NCBI GenBank assembly: GCA_017517925.1
Contig: JAFWXS010000028.1
Coordinates: 1-45,894, forward strand
Reading direction: 5' to 3'
Length of the DNA: 45,894 nucleotides
Source of the DNA: Bacteroidaceae bacterium
GTDB taxonomy: Bacteria > Bacteroidota > Bacteroidia > Bacteroidales > Bacteroidaceae
Of this stretch, positions 32,084 through 41,042 are shown one piece after another (position 1 is the first letter of the stretch; each line of letters starts with the position of its first letter). A program made the position numbers and the translations under genes. The notes below the pieces were generated by a model, which had not been told where the DNA came from, ran no database searches, and saw only the letters and a list, made by a program, of their open reading frames with translations.

Positions 32084-34717
32084 ATGATATACCCGAATAA
32101 TTTCGAGCAAAAGATAGGATTCGACCAGATACGTCACCTCCTCGGTGGCCGATGCTTGAGCACACTGGGCAGAGACAAGGTAGAGGAGATGCAGTTCTCC
32201 GCAGATAGCGAGGTAGTGATCCGCCTGCTAGACGAGACAACGGAATTTGTGCATATCATCCAAGAGGAGGATGACTTTCCCTGTCAATACTTCTTCGATG
32301 TGCGCCCCGCCCTACACCGCGCCAGCATCGTGGGCATGTACCTGGACGAGGGCGAACTATTCGACCTGCGCCGCTCGCTCGAGACGATAAGTCAGATTGT
32401 ACGGTTTCTGAGCCCACAGACCCTCTTAAATTCTCCCTGTAAGGGAGGACTTGAGGCTCCACAATGTCAGTCCCCCCTCCCTTATAGAGAGGGAGGGAGT
32501 GGGTCTCCCGAGGGAGGCTCCTACCCTAACCTCTCCGCTTTAGCCTCAGAGGTACAATCTTTCCCAATACTCATACGCCGCATCGACGGCATCGTCAATA
32601 AGTTTGGAAAAATCAAAGACAACGCCTCGCCTGCCCTTGCCAACATACGCCGCGAATTGGCTGCCACCACAGGCAGCATATCACGCACGCTCAACTCCAT
32701 ACTGCGCTCGGCACAAGCCGAAGGCATCGTGGAGAAGGACGTGAACCCCACGGTACGTGACGGTCGCCTGGTAATCCCCGTGGTGCCCGCACTGAAGCGC
32801 CGTATCAAGGGAATCGTACACGACGAGTCGGCCACCGGCAAGACCGTCTACATCGAGCCCGCCGAGGTGGTAGAGGCCAACAACCGCATCCGCGAACTCG
32901 AAGGCGAGGAGCGCCGCGAGGTGATACGCATCCTCACAGAGTTTACCGACGAGATGCGCCCACAGATATCCGAGATACTGGAGTCCTACTCTTTCCTGGC
33001 CGAGATAGACTTCATCCGTGCCAAAGCCCTCACCGCCATCGACATGGATGCCATACGTCCCGAACTGTGCGACCATCCTCATATCGACTGGGTGGAGGCC
33101 GAACACCCCTTACTGCGCATCACACTGACCAAACATGGCAAGAAGGTAGTGCCGCTCGACATCAAACTGAGCCGCGAACAAAGGATACTCATCATCTCGG
33201 GGCCCAACGCCGGTGGTAAGTCGGTATGCCTAAAGACCGTGGGCCTACTGCAATACATGCTGCAGTGCGGACTGCTCATCCCCCTGAAGCGGGCGAGCCG
33301 TGCCGGCATTTTCCGCAGCATATTTATAGATATAGGCGACGAGCAGAGCATCGAGGACGACCTCAGCACCTACAGCAGCCATCTGCTGAACATGAAGCAC
33401 ATGATACGCGAGGCCGACGCTGAGAGTCTCATCCTCATCGACGAGTTTGGTAGTGGTACCGAACCTCTCATCGGTGGTGCCATTGCCGAAGCCGTGTTAC
33501 GCCGCTTCAACGACAAGCGTGCCTATGGTGTCATCACCACGCACTACTCTAACCTGAAGCAGTTTGCCGATAGCCACGAAGGAGTTGTCAATGGAGCCAT
33601 GCTCTACGACCGCCATCTGATGCAAGCACTGTACCAATTGCAGATAGGCAACCCCGGCAGTTCGTTTGCCGTAGAGATAGCCCGCAAGATAGGTCTCCCC
33701 GAAGAGGTCATCGCCGAAGCCGCTGAGATTGTAGGCAGCGAGTACATCCAGTCCGACAAATACCTACAGGACATCGTACGCGACAAGCGCTATTGGGAGA
33801 CTAAACGTCAGAACATACGTCAGAAGGAGAAACAACTCGAAGGCCTCATCGCCCAATACGAAAGCGAAATGGAGGAGTTGAAGAAGTCGCGCAAGACAGT
33901 CATCCGCGAAGCCAAGGAGGAGATGAAACAACTCCTACAAGAATCTAACGCACGCATCGAGAACACCATACGCACCATCAAGGAGGCACAAGCCGAGAAG
34001 GAACAGACACGCCAGGCACGCCAAGAGTTGGCTGAGTGGCGCGAAGCCGTAACCGACAACACTACCGATGAGTACGAAGCACGCATACAACGCAAGATGG
34101 AACAACTGCGTGCACGGCAGGAGCGTAAAAAAGAGAAGAAGAAGACCCACCCCAACCCCTCTCTCCATGGAGGGGCTTCACAGACATCGCGGAGTCCTCT
34201 CCCCATAGAGGGGGAGATGCCCGGAGGACAGAGAGGGGCTCTAACTGTGGGTTCCCTCGTCCGCATCAAGGGCCAACAGACCATCGGCACCATTGAGCAG
34301 ATCAACGGCAAGAACGCCACGGTGACCTTCGGCATGATGCGCACCGTGACCAAACTCTCCAAACTGGAAGCCTCGACACAGGAAGCCGCACGCCAGCAGG
34401 AGGCCGAGCGACCACGCGCATATACCTATTTAAGTAAAGAGACCCAAGAGAATATCTCGGAGCGCCGCCTGCACTTCAAGCAAGACATCGACGTGCGTGG
34501 CATGCGTGGCGAGGAGGCCCTACAAGCCGTAACCTACTATATCGACGATGCCGTACTGCTCAGTATGCCCCGCGTGCGCATACTGCACGGCACGGGCAAC
34601 GGTATCCTGCGCACCCTTATCCGCCAATACCTCGAGGCCAACCCTGCCGTAGCGAGCTGCCGCGACGAACACGTGCAGTTTGGCGGAGCGGGCATCACAG
34701 TTGTTGAATTACATTAA
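32084..34717 (+). CDS. mutS2: MutS2, ribosome-rescue / anti-recombination ATPase with Smr domain
   Basis: The protein has 877 aa, longer than the usual ~780-830. The clamp/lever region is followed by the ABC-type ATPase with Walker A G-P-N-A-G-G-K-S (about 372-379) and L-I-L-I-D-E-F-G-S-G-T-E. A long coiled coil (about 580-685), a KOW-like segment and a C-terminal Smr endonuclease domain (D-I-D-V-R-G-M-R-G-E-E-A, H-G-T-G-N-G-I-L-R) follow. MutS2 proteins split collided ribosomes or suppress recombination. Two stretches, residues about 111-146 and 686-721, are encoded by GC-rich palindromic repeats and look like in-frame insertions. Both keep the frame open. It starts 30 bp after tilS. Confidence 0.94.
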   Translation: MIYPNNFEQKIGFDQIRHLLGGRCLSTLGRDKVEEMQFSADSEVVIRLLDETTEFVHIIQEEDDFPCQYFFDVRPALHRASIVGMYLDEGELFDLRRSLETISQIVRFLSPQTLLNSPCKGGLEAPQCQSPLPYREGGSGSPEGGSYPNLSALASEVQSFPILIRRIDGIVNKFGKIKDNASPALANIRRELAATTGSISRTLNSILRSAQAEGIVEKDVNPTVRDGRLVIPVVPALKRRIKGIVHDESATGKTVYIEPAEVVEANNRIRELEGEERREVIRILTEFTDEMRPQISEILESYSFLAEIDFIRAKALTAIDMDAIRPELCDHPHIDWVEAEHPLLRITLTKHGKKVVPLDIKLSREQRILIISGPNAGGKSVCLKTVGLLQYMLQCGLLIPLKRASRAGIFRSIFIDIGDEQSIEDDLSTYSSHLLNMKHMIREADAESLILIDEFGSGTEPLIGGAIAEAVLRRFNDKRAYGVITTHYSNLKQFADSHEGVVNGAMLYDRHLMQALYQLQIGNPGSSFAVEIARKIGLPEEVIAEAAEIVGSEYIQSDKYLQDIVRDKRYWETKRQNIRQKEKQLEGLIAQYESEMEELKKSRKTVIREAKEEMKQLLQESNARIENTIRTIKEAQAEKEQTRQARQELAEWREAVTDNTTDEYEARIQRKMEQLRARQERKKEKKKTHPNPSLHGGASQTSRSPLPIEGEMPGGQRGALTVGSLVRIKGQQTIGTIEQINGKNATVTFGMMRTVTKLSKLEASTQEAARQQEAERPRAYTYLSKETQENISERRLHFKQDIDVRGMRGEEALQAVTYYIDDAVLLSMPRVRILHGTGNGILRTLIRQYLEANPAVASCRDEHVQFGGAGITVVELH
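32414..32521. repeat. GC-rich palindromic repeat in frame within mutS2 (first)
   Basis: Three short stem-loops are visible (TCCCT-GTA-AGGGA; CTCCCT-TATAGAG-AGGGAG; TCTCCC-GAGGGAG). It encodes a Gly/Pro/Ser-rich stretch with no match to the MutS2 fold. The reading then resumes at Y-P-N-L-S-A-L-A. Confidence 0.78.
34142..34245. repeat. GC-rich palindromic repeat in frame within mutS2 (second)
   Basis: It contains CCCCTCTCTCC-ATGGAGGGG and CTCTCCCCATAGAGGGGGAG. An outer pair is ACCCCTCTC / GAGAGGGGCT. CAGACATCGCGGAG links it to the rsmA-mgtE repeat. It encodes H-P-N-P-S-L-H-G-G-A-S and beyond, in the linker between coiled coil and Smr. Confidence 0.78.
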
Positions 34718-34729
34718 AACATATCCTCC

Positions 34730-35473
34730 ATGAAAACCGAACTTTGCTCCTATTCCATTGTTGCATGCCACACGGCAGCACGCCTGGGTATAGACCGCGT
34801 GGAGCTGTGTGCATCGCCTGCAGAGGGGGGTGTCACTCCTTCCATTGCCGCCATAAGGGAAGCCTGCGCTATTCCAAACCTCGAAGTAAGCATCATGATA
34901 CGTCCACGAGGAGGAGACTTCCTCTATTCTGACGAGGAGTTTAATCTCATGCTGAGAGACATCTACTATGCACGGGAAGCTGGTGCTACGGGTGTCGTAT
35001 TCGGGTTACTCACTGCCGATGGAAAAGTCGATATCGCACGCACCCGACAACTCGTAGCAGCAGCACAAGGGATGGACACCACTTTCCATCGTGCCATCGA
35101 CATGACACAGGACTATCTACAAGCCGTAGAGGACATCATCACTACGGGATGTACCCGCATACTCACCTCGGGAGGATATGACAAGGCCATCGACGGCATT
35201 GACAACATCGCACAAGCCGTAACCATAGCTGCACAACGCATAGAGGTGATGGCAGGCAGCGGAGTATCTTCGGCCAATGCCCTGCAACTGGCTGCAACAG
35301 GGGTCGATGCTCTGCACTTCAGTGCTAAGAAAATGATACACGGCGAGATGAACTACCGCAACCCACATATTTCGATGGGAGGTACCGCCGACATCGACGA
35401 GTATGCCTTGAGAGTAATCGATAAGGAAGAGGCATTGCACATCGTAAAACTGTTAAAATCACATAAGCTATGA
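34730..35473 (+). CDS. cutC: CutC family protein
   Basis: The protein has 247 aa, full length for CutC, a TIM-barrel family. It begins K-T-E-L-C-S-Y-S-I-V-A-C, with R-V-E-L-C-A-S-P-A-E-G-G-V-T-P-S (24-39), I-M-I-R-P-R-G-G-D-F-L-Y and T-F-H-R-A-I-D-M as family signatures. The name comes from copper homeostasis in E. coli, but the biochemical role remains unclear. It starts 12 bp after mutS2 and overlaps the next gene by 4 bp (ATGA at 35470-35473). Confidence 0.93.
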   Translation: MKTELCSYSIVACHTAARLGIDRVELCASPAEGGVTPSIAAIREACAIPNLEVSIMIRPRGGDFLYSDEEFNLMLRDIYYAREAGATGVVFGLLTADGKVDIARTRQLVAAAQGMDTTFHRAIDMTQDYLQAVEDIITTGCTRILTSGGYDKAIDGIDNIAQAVTIAAQRIEVMAGSGVSSANALQLAATGVDALHFSAKKMIHGEMNYRNPHISMGGTADIDEYALRVIDKEEALHIVKLLKSHKL

Positions 35474-36684
35474 AGAAGATACTGTACTTAATGGTTGTCG
35501 TCGCAGCAAGTGTAGTCGCTCTATCTGCATTACGCACCCCACAACCCCACAATCCCGCACTGGAGGCCGCTATCGGAGCCTCATCGCGTCCCGAAGCGTT
35601 GCAGCAACTACTCAAGAAGAACGACAAGCACCACCGCGAGGCATTGGAGTACCTCATCACCCATATGCCAACAGCAGACCGCGACACCATGCCTCTCGAC
35701 CTCCTCAAGGAAAACGTGGAGTATGCCTTCATGGCCTACGACAAATATCCGTGGACAAAGGCATTGCCCAAGGAAATATTCTACACCGACGTGCTTCCCT
35801 ACTACGTTGTGGACGAGGTGCGCGACTCGTGGCGCCGCGAGCTGTACGAACTGTTTGCTCCGCTGGTAGACACCTGCACCACCATGTACAGCACACTGTG
35901 TGCCGTCAACAGCAATATTCCCAGAATAACAGGCGTAGAGTACAATACCCGCCGCGAGAAGACCAATCAGAGTCCGCGCGAGTCAATGCGGCAAGGTATG
36001 GCGTCATGTACGGGACTCTCCATTCTGCTCGTTGATGCTTACCGCGCTGTAGGTATTCCCGCACGCTTCGTAGGTACTGCTTCATGGCACGACAACCGCG
36101 GCAACCACAGTTGGACAGAGGTGTGGCTCGACGGCGAGTGGCGCGTGACAGAGTATTACTTTCCCTCGCAGTTAGACCATCTATGGTTTATGGCCGATGC
36201 AGCCAAGGCCAACCCTAATGACCGCAACTATGCCATCTATGCCACCCGGTTCGGAGAGGCACCCGACTGGTTCCCCATGGTGTGGTGCGCCGAAGAAGAA
36301 GATACTCCTGTAGACTCGCTGCCCCGATATATCGGAGCCGAGAACGTGACACAGCACTACATCGACCTTGCCCACGAGCAGCAGACACGCCACACCGAAG
36401 CAGGCACCCACACACTCCTGCGCATTGCCGGCTATACCAAGCAGGGAGCTACGCAGCACTCGGAAGACAGGGTGGTAATCGGAGTGGACATCTTTGCAGG
36501 AAGCGAGCAGATGGGAGGTGGCCTTACCTCAAGCCCCGTGCACGACATGAACGACGTATTCTCCCTATTCGTACCCAAAAACGCCACCTACGAACTACGT
36601 TATAACAATGCTGCCGGACATCTGCAACGACAGACTGTAACTGTAGGCGAAGAGCCCACGACAGTAAATATATATCTACAATAA
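35470..36684 (+). CDS. Exported transglutaminase-like protein
   Basis: The protein has 404 aa. An N-terminal signal sequence (residues 2-22) precedes the mature part. The transglutaminase-like core has Cys180 in G-M-A-S-C-T-G-L-S, His213 in R-G-N-H-S-W-T-E-V-W-L, and an acidic residue in W-R-V-T-E-Y (Glu228) where Asp is usual. A C-terminal beta-rich segment (about 300-404) resembles a carboxypeptidase-regulatory or Ig-like domain. The reaction is likely peptide bond cleavage or transfer in the periplasm; the substrate is unknown. Translation is coupled to cutC by the ATGA overlap. Confidence 0.83.
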   Translation: MKKILYLMVVVAASVVALSALRTPQPHNPALEAAIGASSRPEALQQLLKKNDKHHREALEYLITHMPTADRDTMPLDLLKENVEYAFMAYDKYPWTKALPKEIFYTDVLPYYVVDEVRDSWRRELYELFAPLVDTCTTMYSTLCAVNSNIPRITGVEYNTRREKTNQSPRESMRQGMASCTGLSILLVDAYRAVGIPARFVGTASWHDNRGNHSWTEVWLDGEWRVTEYYFPSQLDHLWFMADAAKANPNDRNYAIYATRFGEAPDWFPMVWCAEEEDTPVDSLPRYIGAENVTQHYIDLAHEQQTRHTEAGTHTLLRIAGYTKQGATQHSEDRVVIGVDIFAGSEQMGGGLTSSPVHDMNDVFSLFVPKNATYELRYNNAAGHLQRQTVTVGEEPTTVNIYLQ

Positions 36685-36692
36685 AGAGAGCC

Positions 36693-37814
36693 ATGCCTAC
36701 CCCTCCCTACCGCGAGATAACCTCCATCGACGAACTGCGCAATCTGCTCCACCAGCAAGAACGCATAGAACGGTGTGCCTTCCAGGATATGGACTTTACC
36801 GAACTCTCAGAGGAGTCTCATACGGCACGCTACTTTGACTGCCTGTTCATGGGTTGCATCTTCAGCAAGACCATGCGTATACAGATAGACAAGAGTTGCC
36901 TAATCTTCTCTCACATCGATGTACCATACAATTGTTTCCAGAGCATTCTCTACACCGCCAATACTCTGTATGACAACTATATCATAGGTCATCCCGAGAG
37001 CTACCGCGAGTGCTTCGACTATAAGGTATACCAGCACTACTTGAGCACGGGGAAGACAGCCACCGATATCAAAGAGACTTTAGCTCGCAGCTTGCACGAC
37101 CATGCCATAGGCGACACTTTATACGAACTGCTGGCTCAATATGACGAACGTCACGTGGCAGGTATCATGGGTGGGCACGGACTCTTGCGCACCACTCCCG
37201 AATACCGCAAGATTGCCCTCATAAGCAAGCACCTTACCGAAGAGGGGTATCTCATGGTGAGCGGTGGAGGCCCCGGTGCCATGGAAGCCACTCATCTGGG
37301 AGCATGGATGGCCGGATACACCGACAAGGAGATAGACGAAGCCATCGGCATATTGAGCCAAGCGCCCTCATACGAAGATACGCAGTGGCTCGACACAGCC
37401 ATGCGTGTGTGCGCCCTATATCCCAGCCCTCGCTACGCAAGCCTCGGGGTGCCTACCTGGCTCTACGGCCACGAACCCGCTACGCCCTTTGCCACACACA
37501 TAGCCAAATACTTCGACAATGCTTTGCGTGAAGATGGCATACTTACCATCGCCAAGGGAGGCATCATATACTCACCCGGCAGTGCGGGTACCATGCAGGA
37601 GATATTTCAGGATGCCGTACAGAATCATTACCTGAGCTTCGGGTATGCCAGTCCGATGGTGTTCCTCGGTACCCGATACTGGACCGAAGAAATGCCCGTA
37701 TACCCTATGTTGCAACAGCTCAACGAGCGAGGAAAGTACCGCAATCTATTGCTTTCCATATCGGACGACGAACATGAGATCGTGACAACCATTCAACGAT
37801 TCGTAGCGTCATAA
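36693..37814 (+). CDS. LOG-family / PpnN-like nucleotide hydrolase
   Basis: The protein has 373 aa. Residues 1-100 form an N-terminal region of unknown function. The Rossmann-like LOG domain follows, with G-I-M-G-G-H-G-L-L-R (157-166) and S-G-G-G-P-G-A-M-E-A-T-H-L-G-A (190-204). The family hallmark P-G-G-x-G-T-x-x-E is altered to P-G-S-A-G-T-M-Q-E near residue 292, keeping the Gly-Thr and Glu. Characterised relatives cleave nucleoside monophosphates to base and ribose 5-phosphate; this activity is likely but not certain here. It starts 8 bp after the transglutaminase gene. Confidence 0.8.
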   Translation: MPTPPYREITSIDELRNLLHQQERIERCAFQDMDFTELSEESHTARYFDCLFMGCIFSKTMRIQIDKSCLIFSHIDVPYNCFQSILYTANTLYDNYIIGHPESYRECFDYKVYQHYLSTGKTATDIKETLARSLHDHAIGDTLYELLAQYDERHVAGIMGGHGLLRTTPEYRKIALISKHLTEEGYLMVSGGGPGAMEATHLGAWMAGYTDKEIDEAIGILSQAPSYEDTQWLDTAMRVCALYPSPRYASLGVPTWLYGHEPATPFATHIAKYFDNALREDGILTIAKGGIIYSPGSAGTMQEIFQDAVQNHYLSFGYASPMVFLGTRYWTEEMPVYPMLQQLNERGKYRNLLLSISDDEHEIVTTIQRFVAS

Positions 37815-37835
37815 ACACCAAAAACAAAAGCCATC

Positions 37836-40721
37836 ATGTCCCCTTTTCTACAAGCAGTAGCCCACGATGTGTACCGCCGCTATGGCGACAACTTGAGCCG
37901 CACGGCAGTGATATTCCCCGGCAAACGTGCGGGATTGTGGTTCGACCGTTACCTGTACGAATGTGCCGGGCATCCGTTGTGGTCTCCGGCCTACGTGTCG
38001 GTAGACGAACTCTTCGACAGCCTCTCATCGCTCGAAAAGGAGTCACCCATACGCACCATATGCCTGTTGTACGAGATTTTCTGCCGCTTCACGGGGAGCA
38101 CCGAGTCGCTCGACGACTTCTACCATTGGGGCGAGCTGATGCTGTCGGACTTTGACGACATCGACAAGAACTGTGTGGAGGCCGACCGCCTCTTCGTGAA
38201 CCTTGCCGACATCAAGGATGTGGAGAGCCGGTTCGACTACCTCAACGCAGAGCAGCGCGAGCTGCTTGCCCGCTTCTTTGCTGGGCTAAGCAGCAGTACC
38301 GAGCGCACCGAGCTGAAGCGCCGCTTCATCGAACTGTGGCAGGCGATGGGCAATATATACAAGGGACTGCACACGACACTCAGTGTCAAGGGGCTCGCCT
38401 ATGAAGGCATGATGTACCGCGATGCCATAGAGCACTTCGATGCCTCGCTGCTCACCTACGACCATTATGTCATCGTAGGGTTCAACGTACTCAACCGTGT
38501 AGAGCAAGCCCTCTTCGACCGTCTCAAGGAGAGTGGAAAAGCACTCTTCTACTGGGATTATGACCGTTACTACTACGACAATCCACACCACGAGGCGGGC
38601 ACCTTCGTTCGCGAGAACATCGCACGCTACGGCAATGCGCTCGACGGTGACGACACCTTGTATGACCACCTTGCCCATCTGCCCGAAATCACCTACATCA
38701 GTGCCCCCACCGACAATGCACAGGCACGATACCTGCACACATGGTTAGACACCCACCTCACCGACCGCGAGGAGGAGACCGCCATAGTGCTCTGCAACGA
38801 AGACATCGCCCCCACCGTGCTGCACGCCCTGCCAGGCGACAGGCTGAGGAATGTGAACGTCACCATGGGAGCGAAGCTGACACAAACATCCGTATACACC
38901 CTCGTAAGCGTCTACCTCGACCTGCACACCAAGGGCTATGACGAAGCACAGGATATGTACATGATTGACCGCGTGGATGCACTCCTCTCCCACCCCTACA
39001 TCGTACGTCTCTACCCCGATGCCGAGTCCTTGCGCCACAGGCTCACAGACAGCAAGCGTATCTATATACCTTCGGGCACAGCAGGGATTGTCGAGGCTGG
39101 GATGGAGCACCTCTTTGCACACCCCGCCGACAACCGTTCATTGCTCTCCTCCATCGCCATGCTCATCAGCCACACGGGGCGTCTCTTCAGTGGAGCCGGC
39201 AAGGAGGACTACTTCACCCAGCTGGGCGAGGAGGCCCTCTTCCAGGTACACCGCGTGGTAGAGAGCTTCAAGACCCTCGTCGAGGAGGGCACCCTGCACA
39301 TTGCGACCAAAACCTTAGTGCGCCTGATGCAACGCGTGATGACCCAGATGTCCATCCCCTTCCATGGCGAGCCTGCCATAGGGCTGCAGGTGATGGGCGT
39401 ACTCGAGACGCGCAATCTCGACTTCCGCCACATCATCCTCCTGTCGGCCAACGAGGGCAAGTTGCCCAAGAACGCAAGCGAAGTGTCGTTCATCCCCTAC
39501 AACCTGCGCGAGGCCTTCGGCATGAACACCATACAGCGGCAGAATGCCGTATATGCCTACTATTTCTACCGCATGATACAACGCGCCGAGCAGGTGACCA
39601 TCGTATACAACAACGGCACCGACGGCATGAACAAGCAGGAGCCCTCGCGCTACATCATGCAGCTGCAGGTGGAGTTTCCCGGCAAGCTCCATCCCCGCGA
39701 ACTGCACTCGCCCTCGCGTCCCGCCCCGTCCGAGGCGATTGTAGTGGAGCAGACCAATGACACACGCCACAAGCTGCAGGAGCACTTCCGCTACAGTCCG
39801 GAGAAGAAGCCCCTCTTCCGCCTCTCCCCCTCAACACTCAACGACTATCTCGACTGCCGCCTGCGCTTCTACCTCAAGCACATCGAAGGGTTAGCCCCAC
39901 CCGAAGAGCCCAATGCCGATGTCGACGTAGCAGCACTGGGTACCATATTCCACAAGAGTGCTGAACTTGCCTACGACCGCCTCACCGAGCGCAGCCACAC
40001 CATCACCAAGGCCGACATCGAAGCGCTCCTGAAAGAGGAACACCACGTGCAGGGGTTCGTCGACGAGGCCTTCCGCACCGAGTTCTTCCACTCCGAGCCC
40101 GATGTCCCGCTCCATTACAACGGTACCCAGCTCATCGTGCGCCACGTCATCGGCAGCTACCTGCGCCAGCTGCTGCGCATAGACCATCGCCGCGCCCCCT
40201 TCGACTACATACAGAGCGAGAAGAAGATACGCCAAGTATTATCCATCGTGAGCCACGGCACCCCGCTCGACATCCTGCTCGGAGGCACCATAGACCGTAT
40301 AGACAGCAAGCGAGATGAGAGCGGGCACGAGGTGACACGTATCATCGACTACAAGACAGGCGGCAGCCAGAAGACGATAAAGAGCATCGACGAGCTCTTC
40401 CATCGCGACAAGCCGCGCGACGGCTACGTGTTCCAGGCCTTCTACTACGCCTACCTCATGAGCAGCGAGTATGAGCGCATAGCCCCATCGCTCCTCTTCG
40501 TACGCAATACCTCGGACGAAGCCTTCGAGCCACACATCCTCATCGACAAGCACCCCGTAGAGGACTTTGCCCCCAACCGCGAAGCCTTTGCCAAGCAGCT
40601 CCACGAAACCATAGAAGAGATATTCAACAGCGACGTGCCCTACACAGCCACCACCAACAAGGAGGCTTGCAAATACTGCAAGTTCACCTCGCTGTGTGGG
40701 AAGAAGGGAAGAGTTTCCTAA
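37836..40721 (+). CDS. AddB-like helicase-nuclease subunit (PD-(D/E)XK)
   Basis: The protein has 961 aa. The N-terminal half resembles an inactivated helicase of the AddB type (A-V-I-F-P-G-K-R-A-G-L-W-F in place of Walker A). The C-terminal nuclease domain has L-G-T-I-F-H-K-S-A-E and the catalytic G-G-T-I-D-R-I-D with I-I-D-Y-K-T-G. A 4Fe-4S staple is indicated by Cys in Y-L-D-C-R-L-R-F-Y and C-K-Y-C-K-F-T-S-L-C at the end. AddB works with the helicase AddA to resect double-strand breaks for RecA. No addA is adjacent in this window. It is the last gene of the tilS run. Confidence 0.88.
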   Translation: MSPFLQAVAHDVYRRYGDNLSRTAVIFPGKRAGLWFDRYLYECAGHPLWSPAYVSVDELFDSLSSLEKESPIRTICLLYEIFCRFTGSTESLDDFYHWGELMLSDFDDIDKNCVEADRLFVNLADIKDVESRFDYLNAEQRELLARFFAGLSSSTERTELKRRFIELWQAMGNIYKGLHTTLSVKGLAYEGMMYRDAIEHFDASLLTYDHYVIVGFNVLNRVEQALFDRLKESGKALFYWDYDRYYYDNPHHEAGTFVRENIARYGNALDGDDTLYDHLAHLPEITYISAPTDNAQARYLHTWLDTHLTDREEETAIVLCNEDIAPTVLHALPGDRLRNVNVTMGAKLTQTSVYTLVSVYLDLHTKGYDEAQDMYMIDRVDALLSHPYIVRLYPDAESLRHRLTDSKRIYIPSGTAGIVEAGMEHLFAHPADNRSLLSSIAMLISHTGRLFSGAGKEDYFTQLGEEALFQVHRVVESFKTLVEEGTLHIATKTLVRLMQRVMTQMSIPFHGEPAIGLQVMGVLETRNLDFRHIILLSANEGKLPKNASEVSFIPYNLREAFGMNTIQRQNAVYAYYFYRMIQRAEQVTIVYNNGTDGMNKQEPSRYIMQLQVEFPGKLHPRELHSPSRPAPSEAIVVEQTNDTRHKLQEHFRYSPEKKPLFRLSPSTLNDYLDCRLRFYLKHIEGLAPPEEPNADVDVAALGTIFHKSAELAYDRLTERSHTITKADIEALLKEEHHVQGFVDEAFRTEFFHSEPDVPLHYNGTQLIVRHVIGSYLRQLLRIDHRRAPFDYIQSEKKIRQVLSIVSHGTPLDILLGGTIDRIDSKRDESGHEVTRIIDYKTGGSQKTIKSIDELFHRDKPRDGYVFQAFYYAYLMSSEYERIAPSLLFVRNTSDEAFEPHILIDKHPVEDFAPNREAFAKQLHETIEEIFNSDVPYTATTNKEACKYCKFTSLCGKKGRVS

Positions 40722-40811
40722 TCGAATCTCCAACACCAACATTAGGCATAACAACATCAAACAAAACATACTCATTTTTCCCTACATGATCAAAAAAATG
40801 TCACCGATTCG

Positions 40812-40841
40812 TTGCTGTTTATAAAAAAACAATTACCTTTG
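40812..40841 (+). promoter_or_regulatory. Promoter of the aromatic amino acid operon
   Basis: TTG (40812-40814), a 19-bp spacer and TACCTTTG (40834-40841). The leader peptide ATG follows 27 nt after the box. Confidence 0.82.
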
Positions 40842-40867
40842 CACCAACAAACGTGAATTTGCAAGCA

Positions 40868-40927
40868 ATGCACAACTTTGGCTTTACATATTACACCTAT
40901 TTTTACTTTTACTTTAGTACGAAGTAG
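40868..40927 (+). CDS. Phe/Tyr-rich leader peptide of a transcription attenuator
   Basis: A 19-codon frame encodes MHNFGFTYYTYFYFYFSTK: six Phe and five Tyr. Such a run is the mark of attenuation leaders. If charged tRNA-Phe or tRNA-Tyr is short, the ribosome stalls here and the downstream antiterminator can form. It is too short for usual gene calls. The regulated genes are the aminotransferase and the DAHP synthase/chorismate mutase. Confidence 0.92.
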   Translation: MHNFGFTYYTYFYFYFSTK

Positions 40928-41014
40928 AGCGGGATGGGTTATGTAGCAACAAATGGTTATGTAAGACATATTGTAAAAGATACACGCAAGTCCCGCTCAG
41001 CAATGGCGGGACTT
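40927..41014 (+). promoter_or_regulatory. Attenuator: antiterminator and terminator pair
   Basis: GAGCGGGA (40927-40934, beginning at the last base of the leader stop) can pair with TCCCGCTC (40991-40998) as antiterminator. Alternatively AAGTCCCGC (40988-40996) pairs with GCGGGACTT (41006-41014) as a 9-bp terminator followed by a T/A-rich tract. The two are mutually exclusive. A terminating ribosome at the leader stop covers 40927-40934 and favours the terminator. A direct repeat GGTTATGTA (near 40937 and 40955) lies in the loop. Confidence 0.85.
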
Positions 41015-41042
41015 ACTTATTAAATTAAATAGATATGAGGTT

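Noticed and set aside
32414-32521. Frameshift or gene split in mutS2
   Set aside because: The frame stays open through the repeat and both flanks match MutS2 in the same frame, so it is an insertion and not a break.
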